Assembly: GCA_944384405.1 (NCBI GenBank) | Contig: CALWTH010000037.1 | Location: 1-37,945 of the forward strand | Origin: an uncultured Clostridia bacterium | Lineage (GTDB): Bacteria; Bacillota; Clostridia; Christensenellales; UBA1242 | Direction: 5' to 3' | Length of the DNA: 37,945 nucleotides | In this document: positions 24,397-33,100 of the stretch, one piece after another | Layout of the letters: each line of letters opens with the position of its first letter | How positions within the stretch are numbered: the first letter of the stretch is position 1 | Program-made: the position numbers and the translations under genes | Notes under the pieces: generated by a model | Database searches by the model: none | Seen by the model: only the letters and a program-made list of their open reading frames with translations | What the model was told of the DNA's origin: nothing

Positions 24397-25185
24397 TCAA
24401 ACCTTCCTTTTTAAATTGCGTCTTAGCGAGCCAAGTATACCACGATATTTTTGTTTGCAATCATACACTTTTTGCGTACCATTGTGCAAGTTTTCTGCAA
24501 GTAACATCCATGCTCTATTTGAATTTCTTCCACCTAGTGCCCCCACACTAGAAAGCGCTGTTATGTCGTCATCTTCAGGTATGACGCCAAGTACAGGAAT
24601 GTGCAAAAAGCGTATAATTTCGTCAACATCAATCATCTCTCCGTTCATCATAAGGTCACCACGAACTCTATTCACAACCAAATACTTTTGATTTAAGTTA
24701 TATGTCGCCAAAATTGAAAGTACTTTATCAGCATCGCGTATGCTTGATATATGTGGAGTCACAACAACAACAGCCTCAGTTGCGCAAGATACTGCACGTT
24801 TAAAGCCTTGTTCTACTCCTGCAGGACAGTCAATAAATATGTAATCAAAGCCATTTTCCAAACTTTTAACAACATTTAAAATGTCACTACTTGACACCTC
24901 TTCCCCTCGGTATGAGTGAGCAGATGGCAAGACATAAAGATTTTCGAAATTGTTATCTTGCACAAGTGCCTGTGTTGCTCGGCATCTATTTTCAATTACA
25001 TCAATGAGATCAAAGACAACTTTGTTCTCGATGCCCATAACAACATCAAGATTGTTTAAGCCGATATCCACATCAAGTATGCAAACTCTAAAGCCCAGAT
25101 TTGAAAGCGTTGCACCAAGATTGGCACAAACAGTTGTTTTTCCAACTCCACCCTTGCCACTCGTAAACACAATTTTCCTTGCCAT
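24397..25185 (-). CDS. minD: Septum site-determining ATPase MinD
   Basis: MinD is a deviant-Walker ATPase that binds membrane when ATP-bound and positions the division site. The 262 residues begin with the signature SGKGGVGKTTVCANLGATL; DVDIGLNNLDVVMG and the Walker B-like FIDCPAGVEQGF follow. The C-terminus ends in a basic amphipathic tail (YRGILGSLRRNLKRKV), the membrane-targeting sequence. GAGG lies upstream of the ATG. minE is one base downstream; a terminator separates it from the MreB-like gene. Confidence 0.96.
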   Translation of the reverse strand: MARKIVFTSGKGGVGKTTVCANLGATLSNLGFRVCILDVDIGLNNLDVVMGIENKVVFDLIDVIENRCRATQALVQDNNFENLYVLPSAHSYRGEEVSSSDILNVVKSLENGFDYIFIDCPAGVEQGFKRAVSCATEAVVVVTPHISSIRDADKVLSILATYNLNQKYLVVNRVRGDLMMNGEMIDVDEIIRFLHIPVLGVIPEDDDITALSSVGALGGRNSNRAWMLLAENLHNGTQKVYDCKQKYRGILGSLRRNLKRKV

Positions 25186-25215
25186 TTTTACCTCAAAATT
25201 AGTTTAATGAGTATA

Positions 25216-25257
25216 TAAAAAAAAGCAAAGGAACATTTTGTACTATTATGTCCCTTT
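25216..25257 (-). terminator. Terminator between the MreB-like gene and minD
   Basis: On the minus strand AAAGGGACA pairs with TGTTCCTTT (25257-25249 and 25235-25227, one G-U pair) around a 13-base loop, followed by a run of eight T after GC. It begins 18 bases after the stop codon. Confidence 0.75.
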
Positions 25258-25274
25258 TGTTCTATTTTTGTGCA

Positions 25275-26279
25275 TTAGTTTTGAATTACCAAGTCCAATA
25301 TATTTGCGTTATTTACAAGTTTTATGAGCCCATTTTGGCACGCTTCACTACTTTCATCACTTATGAGCACATTGATTTTTAATTCTGTTCTTAAATACTT
25401 TTCAAGACCTACCATTTTGGAATATCCACCAGTTATTGTTATTCCATTCCTAACAACATCGCCTGCAACATCTTTTGGTAGCGATAAAAGTGTTGTTTGA
25501 ATAACTCTTACAATCTCATCAAGGAAAAATTTTGTTGCCATGTAAATATCATGAGCAGATACTGTGACTGTGTTGACTAACTTTGTGTTATTGTCTATGC
25601 AAGAAACTTCCTCTTGTGAAGAATCACCTTCATAAAGACTCCCTATTGACTCTTTTAGATGCTTCGCAGTCTTTAACCCAATTGTGACTCCATATTTTTT
25701 TTGAACGTAATCTACTATTGAACTATCAAGTGTTCTTCCACCAAGTGCCAAAGTTGAACCACATACGATTTTGTTTAAGTTGATTACTGCGCAGTCAACT
25801 GTTCCCCCACCAATATCAACAACCATTTTTGCACTATTTGCACCTATGTTCAAATTTTCGCCTATTGCGGCAGAAATTACACTCGGTATCATTATAACAT
25901 CTTTTATTTTTACTGAATTGCATAGTTCAATATATTTTTGCTTTTCATCTTCGGACAATCCAACAGGTGTCAAAAGTATGAGCCTTACGCGATTTAATAT
26001 ACCAGGTTTGATTTGAACACTATCTAACAATTGTTTCAAAAGAATTGTGGCATATTCAAGACTTACAATTTCACCAAATCCAACAGGGCTGAAAGTCATA
26101 ACATTATCAGCACTTTTCCCTAAAAGATTATATGCTTTGTCACCAACACACAAAAGCACATAGCCATCTTCTATGCGCTTTATAGAAACTAAATTTGCCT
26201 GCTTTAAAATTAGCCCCTCATTTTGCTTTACTAAACATATATTTGTACTACCAAAATCTAATCCTAAAATTGTTTGCAT
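25275..26279 (-). CDS. MreB-like actin-family protein
   Basis: MreB-family filaments guide cell wall synthesis. The 334 residues show the phosphate-1 motif LDFGSTNICLV, the phosphate-2 motif VVDIGGGTVDCAVI and the adenosine motif GITITGGYSKMVGLEKYL. AKHLKESIGSLYEG is close to the MreB family helix. It is diverged from housekeeping MreB in the N-terminal block, and no mreC or mreD is adjacent, so it may be a paralogue such as Mbl or MreBH. It follows the trypsin-like lipoprotein gene by ten bases with a good GAGG site, which indicates co-transcription. Confidence 0.85.
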   Translation of the reverse strand: MQTILGLDFGSTNICLVKQNEGLILKQANLVSIKRIEDGYVLLCVGDKAYNLLGKSADNVMTFSPVGFGEIVSLEYATILLKQLLDSVQIKPGILNRVRLILLTPVGLSEDEKQKYIELCNSVKIKDVIMIPSVISAAIGENLNIGANSAKMVVDIGGGTVDCAVINLNKIVCGSTLALGGRTLDSSIVDYVQKKYGVTIGLKTAKHLKESIGSLYEGDSSQEEVSCIDNNTKLVNTVTVSAHDIYMATKFFLDEIVRVIQTTLLSLPKDVAGDVVRNGITITGGYSKMVGLEKYLRTELKINVLISDESSEACQNGLIKLVNNANILDLVIQN

Positions 26280-26289
26280 TTTATCCTCT

Positions 26290-27351
26290 CTACGCTAACT
26301 CTACTTCAACAGTCATATCTAAATTTTGTCGCAATAATTCAACAGTCACAACATTTGTGCTTTCAAGTTGCATAAGTGCATATATTAAGTCATTTCTACA
26401 ATTAATCTCATAAGTTCTTGCCATGAATGTTAAACTTTTAATAATGTCCCCCTCTTCAATTAAACTTTCTGCTTTACCACTCACAGATGACACATAAAGT
26501 CCATCTTGTGAAATTGTATCTAAGCCATAAATATCACACATTATGCTGTCAATAACACTAACACCAAGTGTTGGAAGAGAATACTGTGTATTTTGTTCAT
26601 AACAACTAACAACATCGTCAATAACAAGCAAAGCAGGATAGATTGGAACGGCAAAATACATATCGTTGGCAGTTTGTGAGCCAAGAGTATTTAAGCCAAT
26701 CAAATTTCCATTCATATCAAATAATCCACCACCGCTATTACCGTTTGAAATTGATGCGGTATGCTGAATCAAATTTTCATATACATTTTGACTAAGCCCA
26801 TTTGAACTAGCAGAAAGCGAATACCTGTCAAGTCCGCTGACATAACCAAATGTACAGGAATTTTGATATGCAAAATCAAGTGGAGTACCAATTGCAATAA
26901 CAGGTTCAAGTAAACTTAAAGGGTTATTTCCATCAATAACTCTATCAACTGCGTTTACGTATGGTATATCTGTTTTTTCGCACTTTATTATGGCAATATC
27001 AATGTTTGAATTTGACCACAAAAGTTGTGCTGAGTATGCAACTTCCCCACCATTTAGATAAACAACAAGCCCTAAATTTGGATTTTGAAGCGTGGAAAAA
27101 ACAACATGATAGTTTGTGACAATGTATCCTCCATCACGTATACATACCCCACTACCCATACTCGTTTGAGTATTTGTTTCTGTGTTGACTACAAAAATAG
27201 TAACAACACTATCAATAACTTCTTGTACAACGTTTGCAGGAGTCGTCGAAGTTTGAGTAGTTGAAGGTGACGTTTGTACATAAAAATCACAACCAACAAA
27301 TGTGAAAATTGATGCAAAAATTAAGGCTAAAACAAAAATCTTTTTTTTCAT
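26290..27351 (-). CDS. Trypsin-like serine protease lipoprotein (HtrA-like, with PDZ)
   Basis: This is a predicted extracellular, lipid-anchored serine protease. The ATG at 27351 has GGGAG upstream and gives a short signal with lipobox (KKKIFVLALIFASIFTFVGC, Cys near residue 20). The catalytic triad is visible: His in VTNYHVV (about 82), Asp in NSNIDIAII (about 118), Ser in NGNSGGGLFD (about 206). A C-terminal PDZ-like domain follows (DGLYVSSVSGKAESLIEEGDIIKSL). Length is 353 residues. It is the first gene of an operon with the MreB-like gene. Its mRNA leader may form nested stems. Confidence 0.9.
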   Translation of the reverse strand: MKKKIFVLALIFASIFTFVGCDFYVQTSPSTTQTSTTPANVVQEVIDSVVTIFVVNTETNTQTSMGSGVCIRDGGYIVTNYHVVFSTLQNPNLGLVVYLNGGEVAYSAQLLWSNSNIDIAIIKCEKTDIPYVNAVDRVIDGNNPLSLLEPVIAIGTPLDFAYQNSCTFGYVSGLDRYSLSASSNGLSQNVYENLIQHTASISNGNSGGGLFDMNGNLIGLNTLGSQTANDMYFAVPIYPALLVIDDVVSCYEQNTQYSLPTLGVSVIDSIMCDIYGLDTISQDGLYVSSVSGKAESLIEEGDIIKSLTFMARTYEINCRNDLIYALMQLESTNVVTVELLRQNLDMTVEVELA

Positions 27352-27364
27352 ATTTCTCCCTCTA

Positions 27365-27434
27365 GGCAAAAACTGTACTTTCGTCACAATTTTGCATTTT
27401 TTGTGAAATGTGGTGCTTGACATTTGTTTTTGCC
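27365..27434 (-). promoter_or_regulatory. Nested inverted repeats in the leader of the serine protease gene
   Basis: On the minus strand GGCAAAAAC (27434-27426) pairs with GTTTTTGCC (27373-27365), enclosing a second stem TTCACAA / TTGTGA around 27384-27406. The outer stem ends four bases before the GGGAG ribosome site. A regulatory leader is possible, but no known family is recognised. Confidence 0.35.
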
Positions 27435-27453
27435 AATTTCTCACTATCAAACG

Positions 27454-27477
27454 AAAATCGCACTAATATGCGATTTT
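27454..27477 (-). terminator. Hairpin after the Ppx/GppA-like gene, probable terminator
   Basis: AAAATCGCA (27454-27462) and TGCGATTTT (27469-27477) form a perfect nine-pair stem with a six-base loop. The T run on the minus strand is within the stem and short beyond it, so termination may be incomplete. It lies 68 bases after the stop codon. Confidence 0.55.
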
Positions 27478-27544
27478 TCTAACTTATCGAAAAAGAATAC
27501 GTGCGAAAATTTTAAAATATTAAATCAGTAAACAAAGTAAGAAT

Positions 27545-29035
27545 TTATATGATTTGCAAATTCTTTTTCAATATTTTCTTGAATACTGGCGCAAGTTTCA
27601 TTGCTTGTCTTATATCAAAACTTGCATCACTTTTTACAATTGTTTTCATGATTATCGAATCGCCGAGTATATCACAACTTATGTCAGTGACATTCCCACT
27701 TCTAGAACTATCAAGTTTTGATGCTAAATTTATTATAACACCTAATTTTCTAACGGCATCAAGATCTTCTTCTGTTAAAATATCCTTGTAATTTACCCAT
27801 TCAGACAATGAGAGATTGTCAAGGTTTTGACATTTACAAGCAAAGCCTGCCAAAAGCAAGTCTTTGTGTGAAACGCCGTTTAATTTAGAATTGACAATAA
27901 CATCAAAACTATACTTTGAGTTATTTTCAAAATTTATTCTTTTGCCACAATCATACATTGATGAAGCAATTCTTAAAGGTTTGACATATGACCTTGGAAG
28001 TTTGTGCATGACTTTTAATTGTTTGAACAAAATTAGTGACAAATTGTAAACTGTTTGTGTATTACTGTTCTCGCCATCAAAAAATGTTCTTATTGTTTCA
28101 AGACTATATGCGAGCATATCACTGAGTGGCTTGTCATTTGTTTCAGGAACAACATAACTATAAATAAGCCCTTCATCAAGCCCACACGATGATATCGAGA
28201 AATTTTGAATGTTCAACTTTTCAATAATTCCCTTGACTATTGCCATTCCTGATACCAAATAATCCGCCCTATCGTCACTTATACCTTTAAGTTTAACTGT
28301 CTGATCAAGGTCAAGATCTTTTACTTTATTGAATACGGCGTTAAACACCTCAGTTGAAACAACATAATTGTTATCAATGTCAAGTGGATAATGTGCAACA
28401 CGTTTTGCAAGTTTTCCTATGCTTACCATAGTTTGACCTGTGCCAACAAACATAAGGTCCTGATCGGCTAGTGCCAATGATTCGCTTGGCTTATACTCTG
28501 CCTTGACTTTTTCAATAATTTCATTGTACGTAACCTTGCCGTCAGTCATACTTACTGCACCAAAAGGCAATGTTGTAATATTCAAAATAGTTCTTCTATT
28601 ATAGTGAATTATATGTGTGTTGTTTGCACCAACATCAACAATTACACCTTTTGGAACGTCTATGGAGTTGACAATTCCGCTATATATGAATTTTACTTCT
28701 TCATCTAATGACAAAATTGTGAATGTAAATGAAGTATTGTTATAAATTTCATCAAAAAAACTTTTTTGATTTTTGGCATCTTTGATAAAACTTGTTGCTA
28801 TGCTGACAACTTTTGAAACACTATAATTTTCACAAACTTTGCGAAACATTTTTAAAATATTCAATGTTTCAGTTATTTTTCCTGCTGTTATTATTCCTTC
28901 TTTCACAACATTTTGACCAAGACGGATGTTTTCATTTATTGTTTCAATAACATGGTAATATCCACCTGGTGCAACTTTCATTATGACAAGTTTTAAATCA
29001 ACTTCATTTAGTTCAATAAGTGCAACTTTTTCCAT
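27545..29035 (-). CDS. Ppx/GppA-family protein with altered phosphate-binding motifs
   Basis: Ppx/GppA enzymes degrade polyphosphate or pppGpp. The two-lobed ASKHA domain is followed by an HD-like C-terminal region (from about residue 300). Retained family blocks are ILSLDEEVKFIYSG, TLPFGAVSMTDG, VGTGQTMVSIG, DDRADYLVSGMAIV and SISSCGLDEGLIYSY. The first phosphate loop, normally D-GSNS-RL, reads ELNEVDLKL, and the second, normally DIGGGSTEL, reads DVGANNTHI. This suggests reduced or changed activity. Length is 496 residues. A GAGGG site precedes the ATG. It sits 17 bases after the ferredoxin gene. Confidence 0.85.
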   Translation of the reverse strand: MEKVALIELNEVDLKLVIMKVAPGGYYHVIETINENIRLGQNVVKEGIITAGKITETLNILKMFRKVCENYSVSKVVSIATSFIKDAKNQKSFFDEIYNNTSFTFTILSLDEEVKFIYSGIVNSIDVPKGVIVDVGANNTHIIHYNRRTILNITTLPFGAVSMTDGKVTYNEIIEKVKAEYKPSESLALADQDLMFVGTGQTMVSIGKLAKRVAHYPLDIDNNYVVSTEVFNAVFNKVKDLDLDQTVKLKGISDDRADYLVSGMAIVKGIIEKLNIQNFSISSCGLDEGLIYSYVVPETNDKPLSDMLAYSLETIRTFFDGENSNTQTVYNLSLILFKQLKVMHKLPRSYVKPLRIASSMYDCGKRINFENNSKYSFDVIVNSKLNGVSHKDLLLAGFACKCQNLDNLSLSEWVNYKDILTEEDLDAVRKLGVIINLASKLDSSRSGNVTDISCDILGDSIIMKTIVKSDASFDIRQAMKLAPVFKKILKKNLQII

Positions 29036-29052
29036 TTTTTCCCTCTATAAAT

Positions 29053-29220
29053 TTATCTGTTAATTTTTATGGCATTTACTGGACAAACTGCTTCGCAAGT
29101 ACCACATTTTATACATTTATGTGGATCAATCCAAGCTTTTCCATCTTTAAAAGATATGGCTTCAACTGGACACATATTTATGCAAGTGCCACACGCTATA
29201 CATTTTTTTGGATCTACCAT
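29053..29220 (-). CDS. 2[4Fe-4S] ferredoxin
   Basis: This is a low-potential electron carrier typical of anaerobic Clostridia. The 55-residue protein carries two clusters: CIACGTCINMCPVEAI and CIKCGTCEAVCPVNAI, each with CxxCxxCxxxCP. The ATG at 29220 has GGAGAT upstream and gives the standard short N-terminus MVDPKKC. A longer in-frame start at 29262 would lie inside the predicted promoter. It leads the two-gene operon with the Ppx/GppA-like gene. Confidence 0.96.
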   Translation of the reverse strand: MVDPKKCIACGTCINMCPVEAISFKDGKAWIDPHKCIKCGTCEAVCPVNAIKINR

Positions 29221-29252
29221 ATCAAATATCTCCTTTTCTCTATGCGTGGTTA

Positions 29253-29281
29253 ATTTTAACATAATATAAATAATTTGTCCA
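29253..29281 (-). promoter_or_regulatory. Promoter of the ferredoxin operon
   Basis: On the minus strand TGGACA (29281-29276) and TAAAAT (29258-29253) are exactly 17 bases apart, giving a start near 29246 and a leader of about 26 bases. Confidence 0.6.
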
Positions 29282-29291
29282 CTAGAAAAGT

Positions 29292-29651
29292 TTATTTTTT
29301 GAATATTTTAATAAACTCAAATAACCCAAGTATTATTAAAAAAATTCCAAATAATATTTTTAATACTTCGCCGTCAATTAAATTTGCCAAAAAACTACCA
29401 AGAACTGCAAAAATAATACCAGATGGAATAATTATCCATAAAAATTTAGGCTCAATAAGTTTATTTTTTAAATGTATTAGTATTGCAATAACGCTCATGG
29501 GTAAAAACGCCAATAAATTATAACCTTGCGCAACAATTTGACTAACTTCTGAAAAAATGGTCAATAATGGAATTAAAAGAGTGCCACCGCCCATACCCAT
29601 GGCACCAATTACACCAGATAAAAATCCAAAAATGATGAATAAGTACCACAT
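29292..29651 (-). CDS. Half-size TauE/SafE (DUF81) permease, second subunit
   Basis: TauE/SafE proteins export sulfur compounds or organic anions; most are about 250 residues with two repeats. This 119-residue protein is only one repeat, with the hallmark glycine turn GVIGAMGMGGGTLLIPLL and four hydrophobic segments. The start (GGTGAT upstream) is one base after the first half-gene. The pair probably forms one transporter. The substrate cannot be told from sequence. Confidence 0.85.
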   Translation of the reverse strand: MWYLFIIFGFLSGVIGAMGMGGGTLLIPLLTIFSEVSQIVAQGYNLLAFLPMSVIAILIHLKNKLIEPKFLWIIIPSGIIFAVLGSFLANLIDGEVLKILFGIFLIILGLFEFIKIFKK

Positions 29652-29652
29652 T

Positions 29653-30024
29653 TTATATCACCATTTTTATCCCTGCCGCAAGCATTATTAACGCAAAAAT
29701 TGCTCTGAGCCATTTGCTATCTATTTTACTTAAAAATATTGCTCCCATTACCCCACCAAAAACAGCGCCCAAAGTTACCCAAGATAAATTGACAAAATCT
29801 ATATTATTATTTAATATGTAAATAACTGCACTAACAATACTAAGTGGAAGAATTACACAAAGAGTCGTAGCGTGTGCCTTTTTGCTTTCAAGTTTCATTA
29901 CTTTTTCAAGAATAGGAACGCAAAGCATGCCTCCGCCCCCTCCAAAAAATCCATTCACAATACCAATTAGTGCTCCACAGCCAATGAGTATAAATATATG
30001 TTTTTTTGAAAATTTGTTTTTCAT
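29653..30024 (-). CDS. Half-size TauE/SafE (DUF81) permease, first subunit
   Basis: This half-repeat protein of about 123 residues has the family loop GIVNGFFGGGGGMLCVPILEKVM and four hydrophobic segments. The ATG at 30024 is preferred over a TTG six codons upstream; neither has a clear ribosome site. The next gene, the partner half, starts one base after its stop. It is divergent from the large surface-protein gene across an 80-base region. Confidence 0.83.
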   Translation of the reverse strand: MKNKFSKKHIFILIGCGALIGIVNGFFGGGGGMLCVPILEKVMKLESKKAHATTLCVILPLSIVSAVIYILNNNIDFVNLSWVTLGAVFGGVMGAIFLSKIDSKWLRAIFALIMLAAGIKMVI

Positions 30025-30056
30025 AAAAATATTGTTGCACAAATATCAAAAAATAT

Positions 30057-30085
30057 TTGCAAATATTGCTTCGATGCTATATACT
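30057..30085 (+). promoter_or_regulatory. Promoter of the large surface-protein gene
   Basis: TTGCAA (30057-30062) and TATACT (30080-30085) are 17 bases apart. The start would be near 30092, with AAAGGTG just before the ATG at 30124. Confidence 0.6.
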
Positions 30086-30123
30086 TATTAAGTTTGATTT
30101 TATAAAATAAAAAAAGGTGTTTT

Positions 30124-33100
30124 ATGATTACCACTAACAAAAAGTTTAACTATTTAACTATTATCATTATTTCTTTATTACTTGCAGTTTGTTTATGTTT
30201 TTATCCTTCTGTGAACGCAAACTTTGCATCAGCAGAAACAATTGCATCAAAAGAAATCAGCGTCACAAATGGAGATTTTGACTCATCGGCAACGACAGCT
30301 TTGCAATCAACCCCAACAGGTTGGTCGAGAGAAGGTTCTTCAAGTGGAAAAAACGGCGTCATAAGTGTAAACGCCGACACTTTTTCTAATCGTGCATCAG
30401 GATATGCTTTGAAAAGTTCACAAAATCCAAAAAAGCCATATACTCAACCAAATAGCGAACTTGATGACCATATTCTTATGATTAATGCAAAAAGTTCTGC
30501 TGACACCAATGAAACAAATCACCTTGGCTACAAGTCAAATGACATTTCACTTGAATCATATTCGTATTATAGTTTCAGTATTTGGACTCTCACCCAAACA
30601 CATGCACGTGCATCAATCTATATTGACGGACTAGGAGAAGATGTACAAAATACAAGTTTTGAAGCATACTCAACAAACATTTGGACTGAATATAGATTTT
30701 ATATTGCAACAGGAATTGATGCTGAAACAATAAATATTCAACTTTGGCTTGGCACAAAAACAACTGATAGTTCAAATGCCGTATTTTTTGACCACATCAC
30801 AGCAAGACAGTTATCGGGCAATTACTTTTATAATGAAGCAGGACAATATGTTGGCACAGACGATGTTGCTTTGGATAGAGTGAATGTCATTGATTTAAGA
30901 GATAGCCTTGATGGAATGATTGAAAATGCAGATTTTGAAAAAGGCGACTTCACAGGTTGGACTGTTGAAAACTATTTGCCAATTGGTGGCGATGCAAAAA
31001 TTGTAAGTATTCAAAACGCTGAAAGTATGGAAAATTTAGGGCTAGATTACATTGGCTCTTCCCTCAGTGAACAAAATAGATATGCCCTACTTATGTATTC
31101 AAATCCAAAAACCCCAACAAAAGCAGTCACAATTGAATATCAAAGCACTCCTTTTGAAGTTTTGCCATACGAAACTTATAAGATTACTGTATGGGCAAAA
31201 GTAAGTGATGATTTTGATGGAACAGCATATGTCACACTTCGTGAAGGCACTGATGTTTCAAACTTTTATGGAGAAGAGTATGCCGATGACTTTTACACAC
31301 CAATAGAACAGTCTGTTTCAATAACATCAAATACAACAAATAAAATGACAAATGACTATACACCTTATTACATCTTCGTTAAAGGTCACGACTTATATAA
31401 GACATCATTCTCACTCGTCCTTGGATTTGGAAACGATGAAGAAGGTGCTAGCGGAAGCATAGTTTTTGACGACATTACTTTCGAAAGTATTTCTCATGAG
31501 CAGTTTGATGACGCCACAACAACAAATGCAATATCTGTTGAACCAAGTATTCTCAGTGGCTCACCTTCTGTAGAAAATGGAACATTCAACACAGCAGACA
31601 CACTTGACAAAAACTTTGAATACCCTGTCAAGCCTGCAAGTTGGACAAGTGCTACTGAAAATGACTCATCAAGCATGTATGGTATAGTCAACACCTACTC
31701 ACCTTTATATGATGAACACAGGGCACAATATGGTAATGCAAAAAATCCTGGAAATCCAACTAGCGTTTCAACACTTGGTGTGGACAAAGATGTCAACAAC
31801 GTCTTGATGATGTATAACTATCAAGAAACTTATCAATCAGTAACAAGTCAAAGTATTTCAACAACAGCAAACAGTTATCAGTTATTGTCTTTTGATTACA
31901 AAACCGTTGCTCAAGACTTAAATAATTCACTTATGAGTGTTTATGTGCTTGATAGTGACAACAATGTTTTGTATGCAGAAGAAGGCTTATCAAGCAGTCA
32001 GTGGACAACCTACTCTATTCTTGTCAACACTGACACATATGCAACATCGTTGAAACTTAGAATTGCCCTTGGTACTAGCCAATCCCCTGTCGTCGGATTT
32101 TTGTATGTTGACAATGTTAAATTTGAAACAAATTCAAATATAACTGATGACAATTATGAAGATTATCAAAAATCACACAATACTCTAGACTTTTCACTTA
32201 CAAACTTCGGCTTTGTTTCAAACGAAACAGTAAAAGACATACACACCCCATATATGTATGAGCAAAAACTTGAAAATGGAGAAAATCCAGAACAAGGAAG
32301 TGTCGCACTTTATGGCGGTATGATTGATACTACAAACAATATCTATGGCATACAAAATAGTACAAATGGTACTTCGAGCGAACAATATATTCCAGCGTTT
32401 ATTTCTGAATATGCAGTTGGTAAATATACCCTAACAGGCAAGGAATCAATATCCCTTGAATCAGATAAATATTACAAAATCTCAATTGACGTTTTCACAA
32501 GATTTAGTGGCGACACTGAACAAGACGGCGTCAATGAAGAAGACAAATTGGCTTTTGGTGCAGTATTTGGACTTGTTGGCATGGATAAGAATTTTGAAAA
32601 TATTGTTTCAAATGATTCATGGACAACTTATACAATTTATGTTACCGTTTCAGAAAATACAGATGTTCAACTTCAATTTGGTATTTTGAATGAAAGCGCT
32701 AATATTTTAGGTCAAGTTTTCTTCGACAATTTTGTACTCGATTCAATTGATGAAAATGTATATGACAACGCAGTAAAACAATATGCTAACGATGATAAAG
32801 TTTTGTTGCTAACTTCACAAGACACAACCACTGATGAAGATGACACAACCGATGACAACACAACCGATAATGAAGATACAGATGGATTAATTTGGTATGT
32901 CATTCCTACTGCAATATTGTTCGTTGCCCTTGTCATTGCACTTTGTGCTTACTTTATGAAGAAAGTAACTATTAAGAAATGGGAAAGAAAGAAAGCAAGC
33001 GAATATGACAGAGAAACAACTCTTCATAGAGATGTTGTTAGACGTGAAGCTGAACAAATTAGAGATGCAAAAATAAAAGAATATCAAAACAAAATTGATG

